NCBI RefSeq assembly: GCF_900104175.1
Contig: NZ_FNIX01000003.1
Coordinates: 496,001 to 560,000, forward strand
Reading direction: 5' to 3'
Length of the DNA stretch: 64,000 nt
DNA from: Lentzea jiangxiensis
GTDB lineage: Bacteria > Actinomycetota > Actinomycetes > Mycobacteriales > Pseudonocardiaceae
The notes beneath the pieces are model-generated. The model was not told the origin of the DNA. It made no database searches and saw only the letters and a program-made list of their open reading frames with translations. Positions 9,247 to 18,363 of this stretch are shown piece by piece. Numbering within the stretch: the first letter of the stretch is position 1; the number at the start of each line of letters is the position of its first letter. The position numbers and the translations under genes are program-made.

Positions 9247-10002
9247 CTACCGGCTGCCGAGCACCGCCCACACCGTCTTGCGACCCCCGGCCGCGTCGAC
9301 CACGCATCCCCAGGTCTTCGCGAGCTGGACGACGATGTGCACACCCCTGCCCGCGTTGCAGGCGTCGCTCGCGGGGTCGACGAGCACGGCCGGAGCCGGG
9401 TCGTCGTCGCCCACCGCCACGGTGAGCCGGCCCCGGCGCAGCTCCAGCCGCAGCCGGGCCTCGGAGCCGGTGTGCTCCACGGTGTTCTGCACGAGTTCCG
9501 ACGCCACGTGCACGGCGTCCTGGGTCAGGCGGTCCGGCAGTTCCCACTCCGCGCAGGTCCTGGCGACGAACCGGCGGGCGGCGCGGGGGCTCGCCAGGTC
9601 GTGCGGCAGGGTCCGGTGCGCGCGCCGGCGCGGCTGAGGCCGGTCGACGTTCGCCAGCGCCTCACCGACCTCGCCGAACACCCCGACGTGGCGCCGCACG
9701 GGTGCGCGCCGGAACAGGTCGGCGTACGCGGATCCGGTGGCCACCAGCACCGGGAGCGCGGGCCAGTCGCTGATGCGCAGCCACACCGTCGTGAACACGT
9801 TCAGAACGCTGTTCGTCGCGATCTTCACAGCGCTGAGGTCGACGACCAGTGCCCGGGGTTGCTCGACGGCGCACTTCAGCATGAAGTCCCGCAGCACGCC
9901 GTAGGTCGAGTGCCCGAGGACGCCTTCGGGGCGGATCACCGCGCACCCCTCGCGCTCCTCGGCACTGCACCTCAACCGCTGTTCGCTCCGCAGTCCGGTC
10001 AT
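9247..10002 (-). CDS. STAS-HATPase fusion (anti-sigma-factor regulator)
   Basis: Protein of 251 aa with two domains. Residues about 20-110 form a STAS fold (ALVVDLSAVKIATNSVLNVF), and residues about 145-250 form a GHKL/RsbW-type ATPase with the N-box SELVQNTVEH, the G1-type VAVGDDDPAP and the G2-like GRGVHIV. STAS proteins are phosphorylated by RsbW-type kinases that sequester stress sigma factors; here both are in one chain. The acidic residue and Ser/Thr pair of a classic STAS phosphosite (D-S/T-x-G) are altered to TNSVLN. ATG 10002 overlaps the stop of the upstream STAS gene (ATGA), so translation is coupled. It probably acts in partner switching; its sigma factor is not in the cluster. 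Confidence 0.8.
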   Translation of the reverse strand: MTGLRSEQRLRCSAEEREGCAVIRPEGVLGHSTYGVLRDFMLKCAVEQPRALVVDLSAVKIATNSVLNVFTTVWLRISDWPALPVLVATGSAYADLFRRAPVRRHVGVFGEVGEALANVDRPQPRRRAHRTLPHDLASPRAARRFVARTCAEWELPDRLTQDAVHVASELVQNTVEHTGSEARLRLELRRGRLTVAVGDDDPAPAVLVDPASDACNAGRGVHIVVQLAKTWGCVVDAAGGRKTVWAVLGSR

Positions 10003-10388
10003 CAGCCGGCTTTCGCGGCGCTTCCCGCACCCATGAGCGCGTCGTGCAGGGACCCGGCGATCGGGAGGTGCCCGTCGAGCCCGCTGACCTCCAGCAGCCG
10101 CTGGAGCGGGCGCGTGTTCACGACCACGCGCAGATCGACGCCGTCGCGCCTCGCCTGGTCGCAGGCCTCCACGAGCACGCGCAGACCGGTGGACCCGATG
10201 AAGGAGACCTCCTCCAGGTCGAGCACCACCACCGGTGGCGTGGCGTCGAGGGTCTCGAAGAGAGGTTCGCGGACCGCCGCCTCCGTGAAGGCGTCGACCT
10301 CACCGGCTATCCGGATGACCACGGCCGCGTCGATCGTGGCGACACGCACCGATGCGATTTCATCGTGTTCAAAAGCTTCATCAGTCAT
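10002..10388 (-). CDS. STAS-domain anti-anti-sigma factor
   Basis: Protein of 128 aa covering a single STAS domain. It has VVIRIAGEVDAFTEAAV, then VVLDLEEVSFIGSTGLRVL, where the Ser in GSTGL is at the normal phosphorylation site of RsbV/SpoIIAA-type proteins. Dephosphorylated forms bind the cognate RsbW-type kinase and release a sigma factor. AAGGGA precedes ATG 10388 at suitable spacing. The stop codon overlaps the start of the STAS-HATPase gene by four bases (ATGA), so the two are made together and likely interact. Confidence 0.85.
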   Translation of the reverse strand: MTDEAFEHDEIASVRVATIDAAVVIRIAGEVDAFTEAAVREPLFETLDATPPVVVLDLEEVSFIGSTGLRVLVEACDQARRDGVDLRVVVNTRPLQRLLEVSGLDGHLPIAGSLHDALMGAGSAAKAG

Positions 10389-10597
10389 ACGGCATCCCTT
10401 GTCAGGTGGCGCCGCATCAGCCGAGCTGCCTGCTGAACCCGACCTGGCGGTGAAGGCAGGTAGTACGACCGTATTACCGTCCGGCCCCGCCGTCGACCCG
10501 GAAACCCGCGGCGCGGCCGAATGGAGCAACGGCCCCGAAGTGTCGCTTCGGGCGCCTGGGGTACCCCGTTTCGACAACACGAGGCAGAGGAGTACCG

Positions 10598-10780
10598 GTG
10601 CCACGAGACCTTGTCGTCGGAGGCTCCGCCCGCGGAGTGGAGGCGTTGCGCGCTCCCGTCTTCGGGCTGCCCGCCGCGGTGGCGGTCGTGCCGCACGTCC
10701 CGGCGGGGGGTCCTCGCTCTGTCGACCGTCTTCGCCCGCTCCGGGTCGCCACCCACCTTCGTGGTCGGTGACCTCCCCCG
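10598..10780 (+). pseudogene. Remnant of a CheB-type methylesterase domain gene
   Basis: From GTG 10598, preceded by GAGGAG, the frame reads PRDLVVGGSARGVEAL, then LPAAVAVVPHVPAGG. These are the hallmarks of the CheB catalytic domain (normally VVGGSAGGVEAL and HVPAGG). Shortly after GG the match continues only in another frame as LSTVFARSGSPPTFVV, the expected next CheB segment, and then similarity fades. Family domains are about 190 aa, so the gene is shifted and truncated. A further fragment in the third frame (RYDVQEEEAHKATAVLREH, 10880-10940) could be a decayed tail of this or another gene. It lies between divergent sigma-regulator genes. Confidence 0.6.
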
Positions 10781-10956
10781 GGCACGGCTGCCTCGTCGGC
10801 CGCGGCTGGACGCCGGAGAAGAAGGCAGGCCAGGCGGATGGCGTCGCACTCCCGCCAGTGCGGGCGTGAGCTGATCGCCGTGCGGTACGACGTACAGGAA
10901 GAAGAAGCGCACAAGGCCACGGCTGTCCTGCGCGAGCACCCGCTGAGGTCGGATCT

Positions 10957-11706
10957 GTGGCAGGACGCGGGCGCGTGACGGACATCAGCGTGCGGACGGC
11001 AGACCTCGCGGGCGTGGTGGTGGCGACCCCCGTGGGGCGGCTGGACCTGTCCACGTACGCCGAGCTGCGCGACGGGCTGCTCGAGCAGGCGACCGGGGTG
11101 CCGGTCGCGCTCGTCGTCCGCCTCGGTCCGGACTTCGAGTCGGCGAGCCACGCCATGCTGTCCGTCTTCGCCACGGTCTGGACGAAGATCTCGCACTGGC
11201 CGGACGTGCCGCTGGTGCTCCTCGCCGAGACGGCACGGCACCACCGCGACCTCAGGCGCAGCGGCGTGACGCGGCACGTGGCGACGACGACCGACCTGGC
11301 CGCGGCTCTGGAGCGCGCCGAAGAACCTCCCCTGCGGCGCTGCCGCTGCCTGAGCCTGCCGCGGTCGCTGGTCGCGCCGCTGATGGCCCGGGACGCGGTC
11401 CGCTCCGCCTGCGAGGAGTGGACCCTGCCCGGCGTGGTCGACGACGCGCTGCTCGTGGTGAGCGAGCTCGTCGAGAACGCGGTCCGGTACGCCGGTTCCG
11501 AGCCCTTGCTGCGCGTCGAACTGCACGCCGGTGGCCTGTCCCTCGCCGTCCGCGACGACAACCCCGAACCCCCGGCCCACCACGCCGGACCGTGGCAGGG
11601 CGGACTGGACCTCGTCGACCGGATGTGCGTCGCCTGGGGCAGCACCCCGTCCTCCGGCGGTGGCAAGGTCGTGTGGGCCGTCCTGCCGCTTCGGCGACAG
11701 CGGTAG
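10957..11706 (+). CDS. STAS-HATPase fusion, second copy
   Basis: Protein of 249 aa, clear paralogue in layout to the one at 9247-10002. The N-terminal STAS half contains GVVVATPVGRLDLSTYAEL and ALVVRLGPDFESASHAMLSVFATVW; the C-terminal GHKL ATPase half has the N-box SELVENAVRYAG, LAVRDDNPEP and the lid/G2 region QGGLDLVDRM. The STAS phosphosite motif is again non-canonical. GTG 10957 has GAGG eight bases upstream; GTG 10975 with AGGA nine bases upstream is an equally possible start. It follows the cheB remnant and diverges from the other two regulators. Probably the second arm of a partner-switching module for a stress sigma factor. Confidence 0.75.
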   Translation: MAGRGRVTDISVRTADLAGVVVATPVGRLDLSTYAELRDGLLEQATGVPVALVVRLGPDFESASHAMLSVFATVWTKISHWPDVPLVLLAETARHHRDLRRSGVTRHVATTTDLAAALERAEEPPLRRCRCLSLPRSLVAPLMARDAVRSACEEWTLPGVVDDALLVVSELVENAVRYAGSEPLLRVELHAGGLSLAVRDDNPEPPAHHAGPWQGGLDLVDRMCVAWGSTPSSGGGKVVWAVLPLRRQR

Positions 11707-11862
11707 TTCTGCCGGGTGAACGACCGTCGCCTTCCCGGCACGCATCAGTCCACAGTGGAGGAACCGGCGACCACCACGCCGGGGACAGTGGCGCCGTGGC
11801 CAGGCGGGCGGCAGGACCGGGCGGTTCCGCTCGGGAACGGCGTGTGATCCCGTGGGCCGTGC

Positions 11863-11887
11863 GGTTGAACGCGATCTCGGCGGGAAC
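11863..11887 (+). promoter_or_regulatory. Possible sigma-B/F-like promoter for the SDR gene
   Basis: GGTT, 15 bases, then GGGAAC, ending 41 bp before the ATG at 11929. The -35 and spacing match the GTTT-N15-GGGTAT stress-sigma consensus but the -10 matches only four of six bases. A palindrome GTTCC-GCTCG-GGAAC lies just upstream at 11826-11840. Confidence 0.3.
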
Positions 11888-11928
11888 ACCTGCGGTTCCG
11901 AAGGCCGATCGTCGCGAGGTGGCAGCAG

Positions 11929-12828
11929 ATGTCCGCAGACCAGTACACCCGGCAGGACCCGCGGGAGCAGTACCCGCGTCCCGATGTCCAGGAGGGGCAG
12001 GAACAGGCCCACCCCGGCACCGGCCGGCAGATGGGGCCGGAGCCCGACCACGGCGAGAAGACCTACCGGGGCAGCGGCCGGCTCACCGACACCAAGGCCG
12101 TGATCACCGGCGGGGACTCGGGCATCGGCCGGGCGACGGCGATCGCGTTCGCCAGGGAGGGCGCGGACGTGCTGCTGTCCTACCTGGAGGAGGAGCAGGA
12201 GGACGCCGAGCGCACCGCCGAGCTCGTGCGCGACGCCGGGCGGCAGGCCGTGCTGGCGCCGGGCGACCTGCGCAGCGAGGACGCGTGCCGCGACCTGGTC
12301 GAGCGGGCGCGCGAGGAGTTCGGGCGGATCGACGTCCTCGTCAGCAACGCGGCCTACCAGATGGCGCAGAGCGACGGGCTGCTCGGCATCGACAGCGAGC
12401 AGCTGGACCGCGTCTTCAAGACCAACATCTACGCGATGTTCTGGCTGTGCAAGGCCGCGGTGCCGCTGATGCGGCCGGGGTCGGCGATCATCACCACCTC
12501 GTCGATCCAGGCGTTCATGCCCTCTCCCCCGCTGATGGACTACGCGGCCACCAAGGCCGCGATCGTCAACTTCACCAAGGCGCTCTCCGCCGACCTGATC
12601 GAGAAGGGCATCCGGGTCAACTCCGTCGCACCCGGCCCGGTGTGGACGCCGCTGATCCCCGCGACGATGCCCGCCGAGAAGGTCGAGGACTTCGGCGCGC
12701 AGACCCCGATGGGCCGCGCCGCGCAGCCCGCCGAGCTGGCACCGGCCTACGTCTTCTTCGCCTCGCAGGAGTCGAGCTACATCACCGGTGAGGTCCTGGG
12801 TGTGACCGGCGGGCAGCTGCTCACCTGA
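11929..12828 (+). CDS. Short-chain dehydrogenase/reductase, YghA/YhdG-like
   Basis: Protein of 299 aa with an approximately 50-residue polar N-terminal extension (rich in Gln, Glu, Pro) and a classical SDR fold: the cofactor motif TGGDSGIGRA, the NAA-type SNAAYQ, the catalytic Ser in TTSSIQ, YAATK (Tyr/Lys), and a C-terminal YITGEVLGVTGG. The extension plus KTYRGSGRLTDTKAVITGGDSGIG pattern is typical of the YghA/glucose-1-dehydrogenase-like group commonly induced by general stress. ATG 11929 follows GAGGTGG at good spacing. Substrate is not known. Its place after the STAS-HATPase gene and a weak stress-type promoter suggest membership of the same regulon. Confidence 0.85.
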   Translation: MSADQYTRQDPREQYPRPDVQEGQEQAHPGTGRQMGPEPDHGEKTYRGSGRLTDTKAVITGGDSGIGRATAIAFAREGADVLLSYLEEEQEDAERTAELVRDAGRQAVLAPGDLRSEDACRDLVERAREEFGRIDVLVSNAAYQMAQSDGLLGIDSEQLDRVFKTNIYAMFWLCKAAVPLMRPGSAIITTSSIQAFMPSPPLMDYAATKAAIVNFTKALSADLIEKGIRVNSVAPGPVWTPLIPATMPAEKVEDFGAQTPMGRAAQPAELAPAYVFFASQESSYITGEVLGVTGGQLLT

Positions 12829-12836
12829 GTTTTCGC

Positions 12837-13050
12837 GGTTCGAACGCCGCGTCGCGCTAAGCCTCCAGGGCATGGTCGAGCACGCCCAGCAGCTGATGGC
12901 CGAGGCCGCCGCCGCGTCGTCGCCCACTTCACCCACGCCGACGACCACCGCACCGCCGCGATCCTGCTCGAAGCGCTCTCGGCGCTGGTCAAGGCCGAGC
13001 TGCCCGCACCGCCGCAGGTCGGTGATGTGGAGATCCGTCACGACTGCGAT
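12837..13050 (+). pseudogene. Unidentified frameshifted coding remnant
   Basis: The stretch carries actinobacterial codon bias but no intact gene. One frame reads FERRVALSLQGMVEHAQQL and continues MAEAAAA; after about 12915 the protein-like signal moves to another frame (VVAHFTHADDHRTAAILLE, then ALVKAELPAPP). I do not recognise the family. It ends ahead of the hairpin at 13074-13109. A small real gene with an error, or a decayed gene, would look the same. Confidence 0.3.
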
Positions 13051-13073
13051 CGCACGGACCGCACCCCGGACTC

Positions 13074-13109
13074 GCTGACGACACCGGCGGCCACGCCGGT
13101 GCCGTCAGC
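13074..13109. terminator. Hairpin upstream of the nitroreductase gene
   Basis: Sixteen-base arms (13074-13089 and 13094-13109) with a GCCA loop; one A-C mismatch inside the stem. It closes the transcript of the SDR or remnant region and isolates the nitroreductase promoter. Confidence 0.5.
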
Positions 13110-13217
13110 GAGCGGTCCCGGTCAGGTCGGGACCTTCGGCGGTGGGACCGGCCCGGTGGCGTCGCGGACAGTGGAGCGGTACGACGCAGGACAAGGCAAC
13201 ACGACGGGGTGAAGAAG

Positions 13218-14216
13218 ATGGCTCAGGTGACGGCGGCGCTGGGGCTCGGGCCCGAACAGGTCGAGGGCGTGCTCGCGGCGGCGTCGCTCGCGCCGTCCGT
13301 GCACAACACCCAGCCCTGGCGGTTCCAGGTGAAGCGGGACCGCATCGAGCTGTACGCGGACCACGGCCGCAGGCTGACGGCGACCGACCCGGAGGACCGC
13401 GAACTGCGGCTCTCGTGCGGCGCGGCGCTGTTCAACCTGCGCCTCGCGCTGGAGGCCCAGGGCGTGCGCCCGCTGGTGTCGATGCTGCCCGGTCACGACG
13501 CACCGGGTGCGCTCGCGGTGGTCCGGCGCGGCGGTTCGATCAAGATCAACGCCGAGAACCGCGCCCTGCTCGACGCCGTTCCCCGCCGGCGCACCAACCG
13601 CAGCCCGTTCCTGGAGGCCCCGGTCGACCCTCGGCAGCGGCACGCCCTGGTCAGGGCGGCCGAGTTGGAGCGCTCGTGGCTGCACGTCATCTCGACGCCG
13701 CAGGACCGGGCGCAGCTCAAGCGGTTCGTCCGGCAGGCGCACGAGGTACAGCTCGGCGACGAGGCCGTGCAGGCCGAGCTCGCGGCGTTCACCGGCCACC
13801 GCCCCGGCGCCACCGACGGCGTGCCGCCCGCCTCGGCGGGGGTGCGGCCCGCGATGCAGGACGAGTGGGCCTTCCGCGATTTCCAGGGCCCCGAGCGCCA
13901 CCCCGGCAAGGACTACGAGTCCGACCCGCTCGTGGTCGTCCTCTGCTCGTTCTACGACGGCCCGCTCGGCGAACTGCAGGCGGGACAGGCGATGCAGCGC
14001 GTCCTGCTCACCGCGACCACGCGAGGCCTGTCGGCGTCGTTCCTGTCCCAACCCGTCGAGGTGCGTCCGGTCCGCGAGAACCTGAGGCGCGCGCTCGGCG
14101 GCATGCTCGTGCCGCAGACCGTGCTGCGGGTGGGGTTCAGCACCCCGGTCCCGGCGACGCCGCGCCGCCCCGTCGCGGAGCTGCTGGTGAACACCGGCGA
14201 ACACGCGCCCTGCTGA
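13218..14216 (+). CDS. Acg-family nitroreductase-like protein
   Basis: Protein of 332 aa. It opens with EGVLAAASLAPSVHNTQPWRF, which is the FMN-contact start of the Acg (Rv2032) family, and carries the RRRTNRSPF arginine-rich motif and EWAFRDFQGPERH later. In mycobacteria these proteins belong to the DosR dormancy regulon; several lack ordinary nitroreductase activity and may store FMN. The ATG at 13218 is preceded by GGGGTGA, a good ribosome site that contains an alternative GTG start at 13209. A partial DosR-like element (GGGACCTTCGG, 13132-13142) lies about 80 bp upstream, and a perfect one lies four bases after the stop codon. Confidence 0.8.
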   Translation: MAQVTAALGLGPEQVEGVLAAASLAPSVHNTQPWRFQVKRDRIELYADHGRRLTATDPEDRELRLSCGAALFNLRLALEAQGVRPLVSMLPGHDAPGALAVVRRGGSIKINAENRALLDAVPRRRTNRSPFLEAPVDPRQRHALVRAAELERSWLHVISTPQDRAQLKRFVRQAHEVQLGDEAVQAELAAFTGHRPGATDGVPPASAGVRPAMQDEWAFRDFQGPERHPGKDYESDPLVVVLCSFYDGPLGELQAGQAMQRVLLTATTRGLSASFLSQPVEVRPVRENLRRALGGMLVPQTVLRVGFSTPVPATPRRPVAELLVNTGEHAPC

Positions 14217-14220
14217 CGAC

Positions 14221-14234
14221 GGGACTTCGGTCCC
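14221..14234. promoter_or_regulatory. DosR/DevR-like palindrome (GGGACTTCGGTCCC)
   Basis: A perfect match to the core GGGAC-N4-GTCCC of DosR/DevR boxes. It lies immediately after the nitroreductase stop codon and about 560 bp before phosphoketolase, upstream of a stretch that seems to hold a decayed gene. It may once have served that gene. Confidence 0.55.
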
Positions 14235-14695
14235 GCCACTGAGCCTGCTTCCCGCTCTGCTCCGGACGGTGCAAAGCATCGCCAACCCCGTGGAACCGTC
14301 GTCATCATCCCGGCACGCTGAGGTGGGCCGCGGCCCGTGCCCGGCTCGGGGTGGTCCGGCAGCTCGGCTCGTGGCCTGGGAGAGCACGTGCTGCCGTTGC
14401 CGGCCACGACGCACCGCGACACCGTGGCGGTGCGCGGCACGCCGAAGGCCGACGACGACGGGCACCGCCACGTCACCGCGCTGGCCGGGGCGGAGCGGGT
14501 GACGGCCGCGTGCTGCGCCGTCCTGGTCCGCGCCCCAACCGCACGAGGCGATCACCCGCGCCGCACCACGCGCCGTGTCCCGTTCTCGCGGTGCACCAGC
14601 CCGTCCGGGAAGCCTTCTCGGGCCGCATCCCCGTCCTGCCCCCGGTGCACACCGGAAGTTGATCGTGGTGTGCACGACCGCCCGCCGGGAACCCA
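14235..14695 (+). other. 460 bp without an intact gene; possible universal-stress-protein remnant
   Basis: No frame gives a convincing protein across this stretch. In one frame near the end (about 14545-14665) the words APHHAPCPVLAVHQPVREAF resemble the end of a universal stress protein, whose last strand is normally HAPCPVLVV. Upstream pieces have coding-like bias in shifting frames. A decayed USP gene behind the DosR-like box at 14221 would be in keeping with neighbouring genes, but this is tentative. Confidence 0.3.
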
Positions 14696-14709
14696 GGGAC
14701 TTCGGTCCT
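14696..14709. promoter_or_regulatory. DosR/DevR-like box upstream of phosphoketolase
   Basis: GGGACTTCGGTCCT, one mismatch to the perfect palindrome at 14221 and 84 bp before the phosphoketolase ATG. The position suits an activator site. Confidence 0.6.
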
Positions 14710-14792
14710 CGTCCGCGTGGACCGCATGCCCTGTCCGGTGATCCTCCGCGACGGCAGCGTGGGAGCCAACGAAACCTGATGAGGAGCGCGAG

Positions 14793-17123
14793 ATGCCGAA
14801 CGCCGACCTGGAGCTCGTCGACGCGTACTGGCGAGCCGCCAACTACCTGTCGGCCGGCCAGATCTACCTGCTGGACAACCCGCTGCTGACCGCGCCGCTG
14901 ACGCCGGAGCACATCAAGCCGCGCCTGCTGGGCCACTGGGGCACCACGCCGGGGTTGAACTTCCTCCACGCCCACCTCAACCGCGTCATCCGCGACCGCG
15001 ACCTGGACATGATGTTCGTGACCGGTCCCGGTCACGGCGGTCCCGCGTTGCTGGCCAACACGTGGCTGGAGGGCACCTACAGCGAGACCTACCCGGACGT
15101 GCCGCGCGACGAAGACGGCATGCGCAGGCTGTTCCGCCAGTTCTCCTTCCCCGGCGGCGTGCCGAGCCACGTGGCACCCGAGGTCCCCGGGTCCATCCAC
15201 GAGGGCGGCGAACTGGGCTACTCGCTGGCCCACGCGTTCGGTGCCGCGTTCGACAACCCCGGCCTGATCGTCGCGTGCGTCGTCGGTGACGGCGAGGCCG
15301 AGACCGGGCCGCTCGCGGCCAGCTGGCACGCCGGCAAGTTCCTGCACCCCCGGCGCGACGGGGCGGTGCTGCCGATCCTGCACCTCAACGGCTACAAGAT
15401 CGCCAACCCGAGCCTGCTCGCCCGCATCCCGCACGACGAGCTGGACGCGTTGCTGCGCGGCTACGGCTACGCGCCCTACTACGTCGAAGGCGACGAGCCC
15501 AAGACGATGCACGCGCGGATGGCCGAGGTGCTCGACCAGGTGATCGACGAGATCCACCGCGTCAAGGGGTCCGAGGACCGGCCGCGCTGGCCCATGATCG
15601 TGCTGCGCAGCCCCAAGGGCTGGACTGGTCCGTCCGAAGTGGACGGCAAGCCGGTCGAGAACACGTGGCGTGCGCACCAGGTCCCGTTGGCCGGCGTGCG
15701 GGACAACCCCGAACACCTGGGCCAGCTGGAGGCGTGGCTGCGCAGCTACCGGCCCAAGGAGCTGTTCGACGAGAACGGCACCCCACGGCCCGAACTCGCG
15801 GCCTTGGTCCCGGACGGCACCCGCAGGATGGGTGCCACGCCGCACGCCAACGGCGGCTTGTTGTTGCGCGAGCTGAAGATGCCCGGCATCCGCGCGCACG
15901 CCGCCGAGGTCGTCCAGCACGGCACCACGCACTCCGAGCCGACCAGGGTGCTCGGCCGGATGCTGCGCGACATCGTCGAGCTCAACGCCGACGCGCGCTC
16001 GTTCCGGATCTTCGGCCCGGACGAGACCGCCTCCAACCGGCTCGACGCCGTCTACGACGTGACCGGCAAGCAGTGGCAGGCCGAGACGCTGCCCGTCGAC
16101 GAGCACCTCGTCCACGACGGCCGCGTCGTCGAGGTGCTGTCGGAGCACCTGTGCCAGGGCATGCTGGAGGGCTACCTGCTCACCGGCCGGCACGGCCTGT
16201 TCAACTGCTACGAGGCGTTCATCCACATCGTCGACTCGATGTTCAACCAGCACGCCAAATGGCTCAAGACGCACAAGAAGCTGGAGTGGCGCCGCCCCGT
16301 CGCGTCACTGAACTACCTGCTCAGCTCGCACGTGTGGCGCCAGGACCACAACGGCTTCTCCCACCAGGACCCCGGCTTCATCGACCACGTCATGAACAAG
16401 AAGGCCGAAGTCGTCCGCGTCTACCTGCCACCGGACACCAACACGCTCCTCTCGGTCGCGGACCACTGCCTGCGCAGCAAGGACTACGTCAACGTCATCG
16501 TGGCCGGCAAGAACGACACCCCCGACTGGCTCCCGATCGACGAGGCGATCCTGCACTGCGCCCGCGGCGCGGGCATCTGGGAGTGGGCGAGCAACGACGA
16601 CGGCACCGAAGAACCCGACGTCGTGCTCGCGTGCGCCGGCGACGCACCCACCGTCGAGGTGCTGGCGACGGCGAAGCTGCTGCGCGAACACCTGCCGTCC
16701 TTGCGCGTTCGGGTGGTCAACGTCGTGGACCTGATGCGGCTGCAACCCGACACCGAGCACCCGCACGGCATGCCCGACCGCGAGTTCGACGCGCTCTTCA
16801 CCACCGGCAAACCGGTGATCTTCGCGTACCACGGCTACCCCTGGCTCATCCACCGCCTGACCTACCGCCGCACCAACCACCACAACCTGCACGTTCGCGG
16901 CTACAAGGAAGAAGGCACCACCACGACGCCGTTCGACATGCTCGTGCTCAACGACATGGACCGGTACCGGCTCGTCATCGACGTCATCGACCGCGTTCCC
17001 GGACTCGGTCCCAAGGCGGCCCGCCTCCGGCAGCTGATGCAGGACCAGCGCGCCCGGCACCACGCCTGGATCCGCGAGCACGGCGAGGACATGCCCGAGG
17101 TGCGCGACTGGGCGTGGCGATGA
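14793..17123 (+). CDS. xfp: Phosphoketolase (xylulose-5-P/fructose-6-P)
   Basis: Thiamine-diphosphate enzyme that splits xylulose-5-phosphate or fructose-6-phosphate with phosphate into acetyl phosphate and an aldose phosphate. At 776 aa it is full-length. Family signatures are all there: [44 protein letters not shown], the ThDP motif [30 protein letters not shown], and the C-terminal [32 protein letters not shown] precedes ATG 14793. The stop overlaps the ackA start (ATGA), giving a two-gene operon that makes ATP through acetyl phosphate without oxygen. A DosR-like box lies 84 bp upstream. Confidence 0.95.
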   Translation: MPNADLELVDAYWRAANYLSAGQIYLLDNPLLTAPLTPEHIKPRLLGHWGTTPGLNFLHAHLNRVIRDRDLDMMFVTGPGHGGPALLANTWLEGTYSETYPDVPRDEDGMRRLFRQFSFPGGVPSHVAPEVPGSIHEGGELGYSLAHAFGAAFDNPGLIVACVVGDGEAETGPLAASWHAGKFLHPRRDGAVLPILHLNGYKIANPSLLARIPHDELDALLRGYGYAPYYVEGDEPKTMHARMAEVLDQVIDEIHRVKGSEDRPRWPMIVLRSPKGWTGPSEVDGKPVENTWRAHQVPLAGVRDNPEHLGQLEAWLRSYRPKELFDENGTPRPELAALVPDGTRRMGATPHANGGLLLRELKMPGIRAHAAEVVQHGTTHSEPTRVLGRMLRDIVELNADARSFRIFGPDETASNRLDAVYDVTGKQWQAETLPVDEHLVHDGRVVEVLSEHLCQGMLEGYLLTGRHGLFNCYEAFIHIVDSMFNQHAKWLKTHKKLEWRRPVASLNYLLSSHVWRQDHNGFSHQDPGFIDHVMNKKAEVVRVYLPPDTNTLLSVADHCLRSKDYVNVIVAGKNDTPDWLPIDEAILHCARGAGIWEWASNDDGTEEPDVVLACAGDAPTVEVLATAKLLREHLPSLRVRVVNVVDLMRLQPDTEHPHGMPDREFDALFTTGKPVIFAYHGYPWLIHRLTYRRTNHHNLHVRGYKEEGTTTTPFDMLVLNDMDRYRLVIDVIDRVPGLGPKAARLRQLMQDQRARHHAWIREHGEDMPEVRDWAWR

Positions 17124-18205
17124 ACGTTCTCGTGGTGAACGCCGGTTCTTCCAGCTTGAAGCTGCGTGTGCTCGGCGGCGACGACGAGGTCCTCGCCGAG
17201 ACCACTCTCGAACGCTGGTCCGGAGGGGACGAAACCGGCCCGCTGGAGGACTTCCTGCAGGACGCGCCCGACGTGGACGCGGTCGGGCACCGCGTCGTGC
17301 ACGGTGGCCCGGAGTTCACCGAGGCCACCGCGGTCGACGACGACGTGCGGTCGGGGATCGAAGGGCTCACCGGGCTGGCGCCGTTGCACCAGCCGCGCGC
17401 GCTCGCCGGCATCGACGCGGCCCGGCGGCTGCTGCCCGGTGTTCCGCACGTCGCGTGCTTCGACACGGCCTTCCACACCACGATGTCCGCCGCCGCGACG
17501 ACCTACGCCGTCCCCGCGGCCTGGCGGCGCAGGTGGGACCTGCGCCGGTACGGGTTCCACGGCCTGTCGCACGCCTACGCGTCCCGGCGGGCCGCCGGGC
17601 TGGCGGGCACGACCGGTGCTCGCGTGGTGAACTGCCACCTGGGTTCCGGCGCCTCGCTCGCCGCCGTGGCCGACGGGCGGTCGGTCGACACGACGATGGG
17701 CTTCACCCCGCTGGCGGGGCTCGTGATGGCCACCCGCAGCGGTGACGTCGACCCCGGTCTGCTGGTGTGGCTGCAACGCGCCGGACTGGCGCTGGACGAC
17801 CTGGAAGACGGCCTGGAGCACCACGCCGGGCTGGCGGGGCTGTCGGAGGTCGGTGGTGATCTGCGCGACGTCCGCGACGCCGCGGGGAAGGGCGACGAGC
17901 AGGCACTCCTGGCGTTGCGGGTGTACGTGCACCGGCTGCGGCAGGGCATCGCCGCCATGACCGCCTCGCTGGGCGGGCTCGACCTGCTGGTGTTCACCGG
18001 AGGTGTCGGCGAGCACGACGCCGAGCTGCGCGCCGACACCGCCGCGGGCCTGGGGTTCCTGGGCGTCGACCTCGACACCCGGCTCAACGCCGAGGACCCG
18101 CGGGACGCCCGGATCAGCAGGGACGGCTCGGACGTGGAGGTGTGGGTGCTCGAAGCCCGCGAGGACGTCGAGATCGCCGCTCAGACCCGCGCACTGCTCC
18201 ACTGA
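17120..18205 (+). CDS. ackA: Acetate kinase
   Basis: Protein of 361 aa converting acetyl phosphate and ADP to acetate and ATP. It starts [15 protein letters not shown] (phosphate loop) and has VGHRVVHGG, the FDTAFH motif, [12 protein letters not shown] (catalytic Arg/His region), [36 protein letters not shown], and the late [13 protein letters not shown]. It is slightly shorter than the enteric enzyme (about 400 aa), as seen in other actinomycetes. ATG 17120 overlaps the phosphoketolase stop by four bases, so the two products are made in step and the pair forms a complete acetyl-phosphate shunt. Confidence 0.95.
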   Translation: MNVLVVNAGSSSLKLRVLGGDDEVLAETTLERWSGGDETGPLEDFLQDAPDVDAVGHRVVHGGPEFTEATAVDDDVRSGIEGLTGLAPLHQPRALAGIDAARRLLPGVPHVACFDTAFHTTMSAAATTYAVPAAWRRRWDLRRYGFHGLSHAYASRRAAGLAGTTGARVVNCHLGSGASLAAVADGRSVDTTMGFTPLAGLVMATRSGDVDPGLLVWLQRAGLALDDLEDGLEHHAGLAGLSEVGGDLRDVRDAAGKGDEQALLALRVYVHRLRQGIAAMTASLGGLDLLVFTGGVGEHDAELRADTAAGLGFLGVDLDTRLNAEDPRDARISRDGSDVEVWVLEAREDVEIAAQTRALLH

Positions 18206-18236
18206 CTGTCCACGGTGGATTGGACGTGCGGGTCCC

Positions 18237-18250
18237 GGGACGAAGGTCCC
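18237..18250. promoter_or_regulatory. DosR/DevR-like palindrome upstream of flavohaemoglobin
   Basis: GGGACGAAGGTCCC, core GGGAC-N4-GTCCC, 113 bp before the flavohaemoglobin start and 31 bp after the ackA stop. The third such element within 4 kb. Confidence 0.6.
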
Positions 18251-18363
18251 GGCCGGGCAGCGACCTTCCTAACTGCTTCCGCCGCGGGTGATCGCGCAAG
18301 CTCAGGAGGTGTCCGGAACACGGGCCACACGTCCGGTTCCCGCCGATCCCCGAGGAGCTACCT

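Noticed and set aside
10534..10552. Hairpin CCCGAAG-TGTCG-CTTCGGG before the cheB remnant
   Set aside because: Short seven-bp stem without U-tract or evident gene end; too common in this GC range to call a terminator or operator.
13132..13145. Fourth DosR-like box upstream of the nitroreductase
   Set aside because: Only the left half (GGGAC) matches; the right half GGCGG departs from GTCCC, so it is not listed as a site.
13122..16274. Very long minus-strand open frame (about 1,050 codons) opposite the nitroreductase and phosphoketolase genes
   Set aside because: Arg/Gly/Val-rich composition with no domain; it is the antisense of well-identified enzymes and results from high GC at third codon positions.
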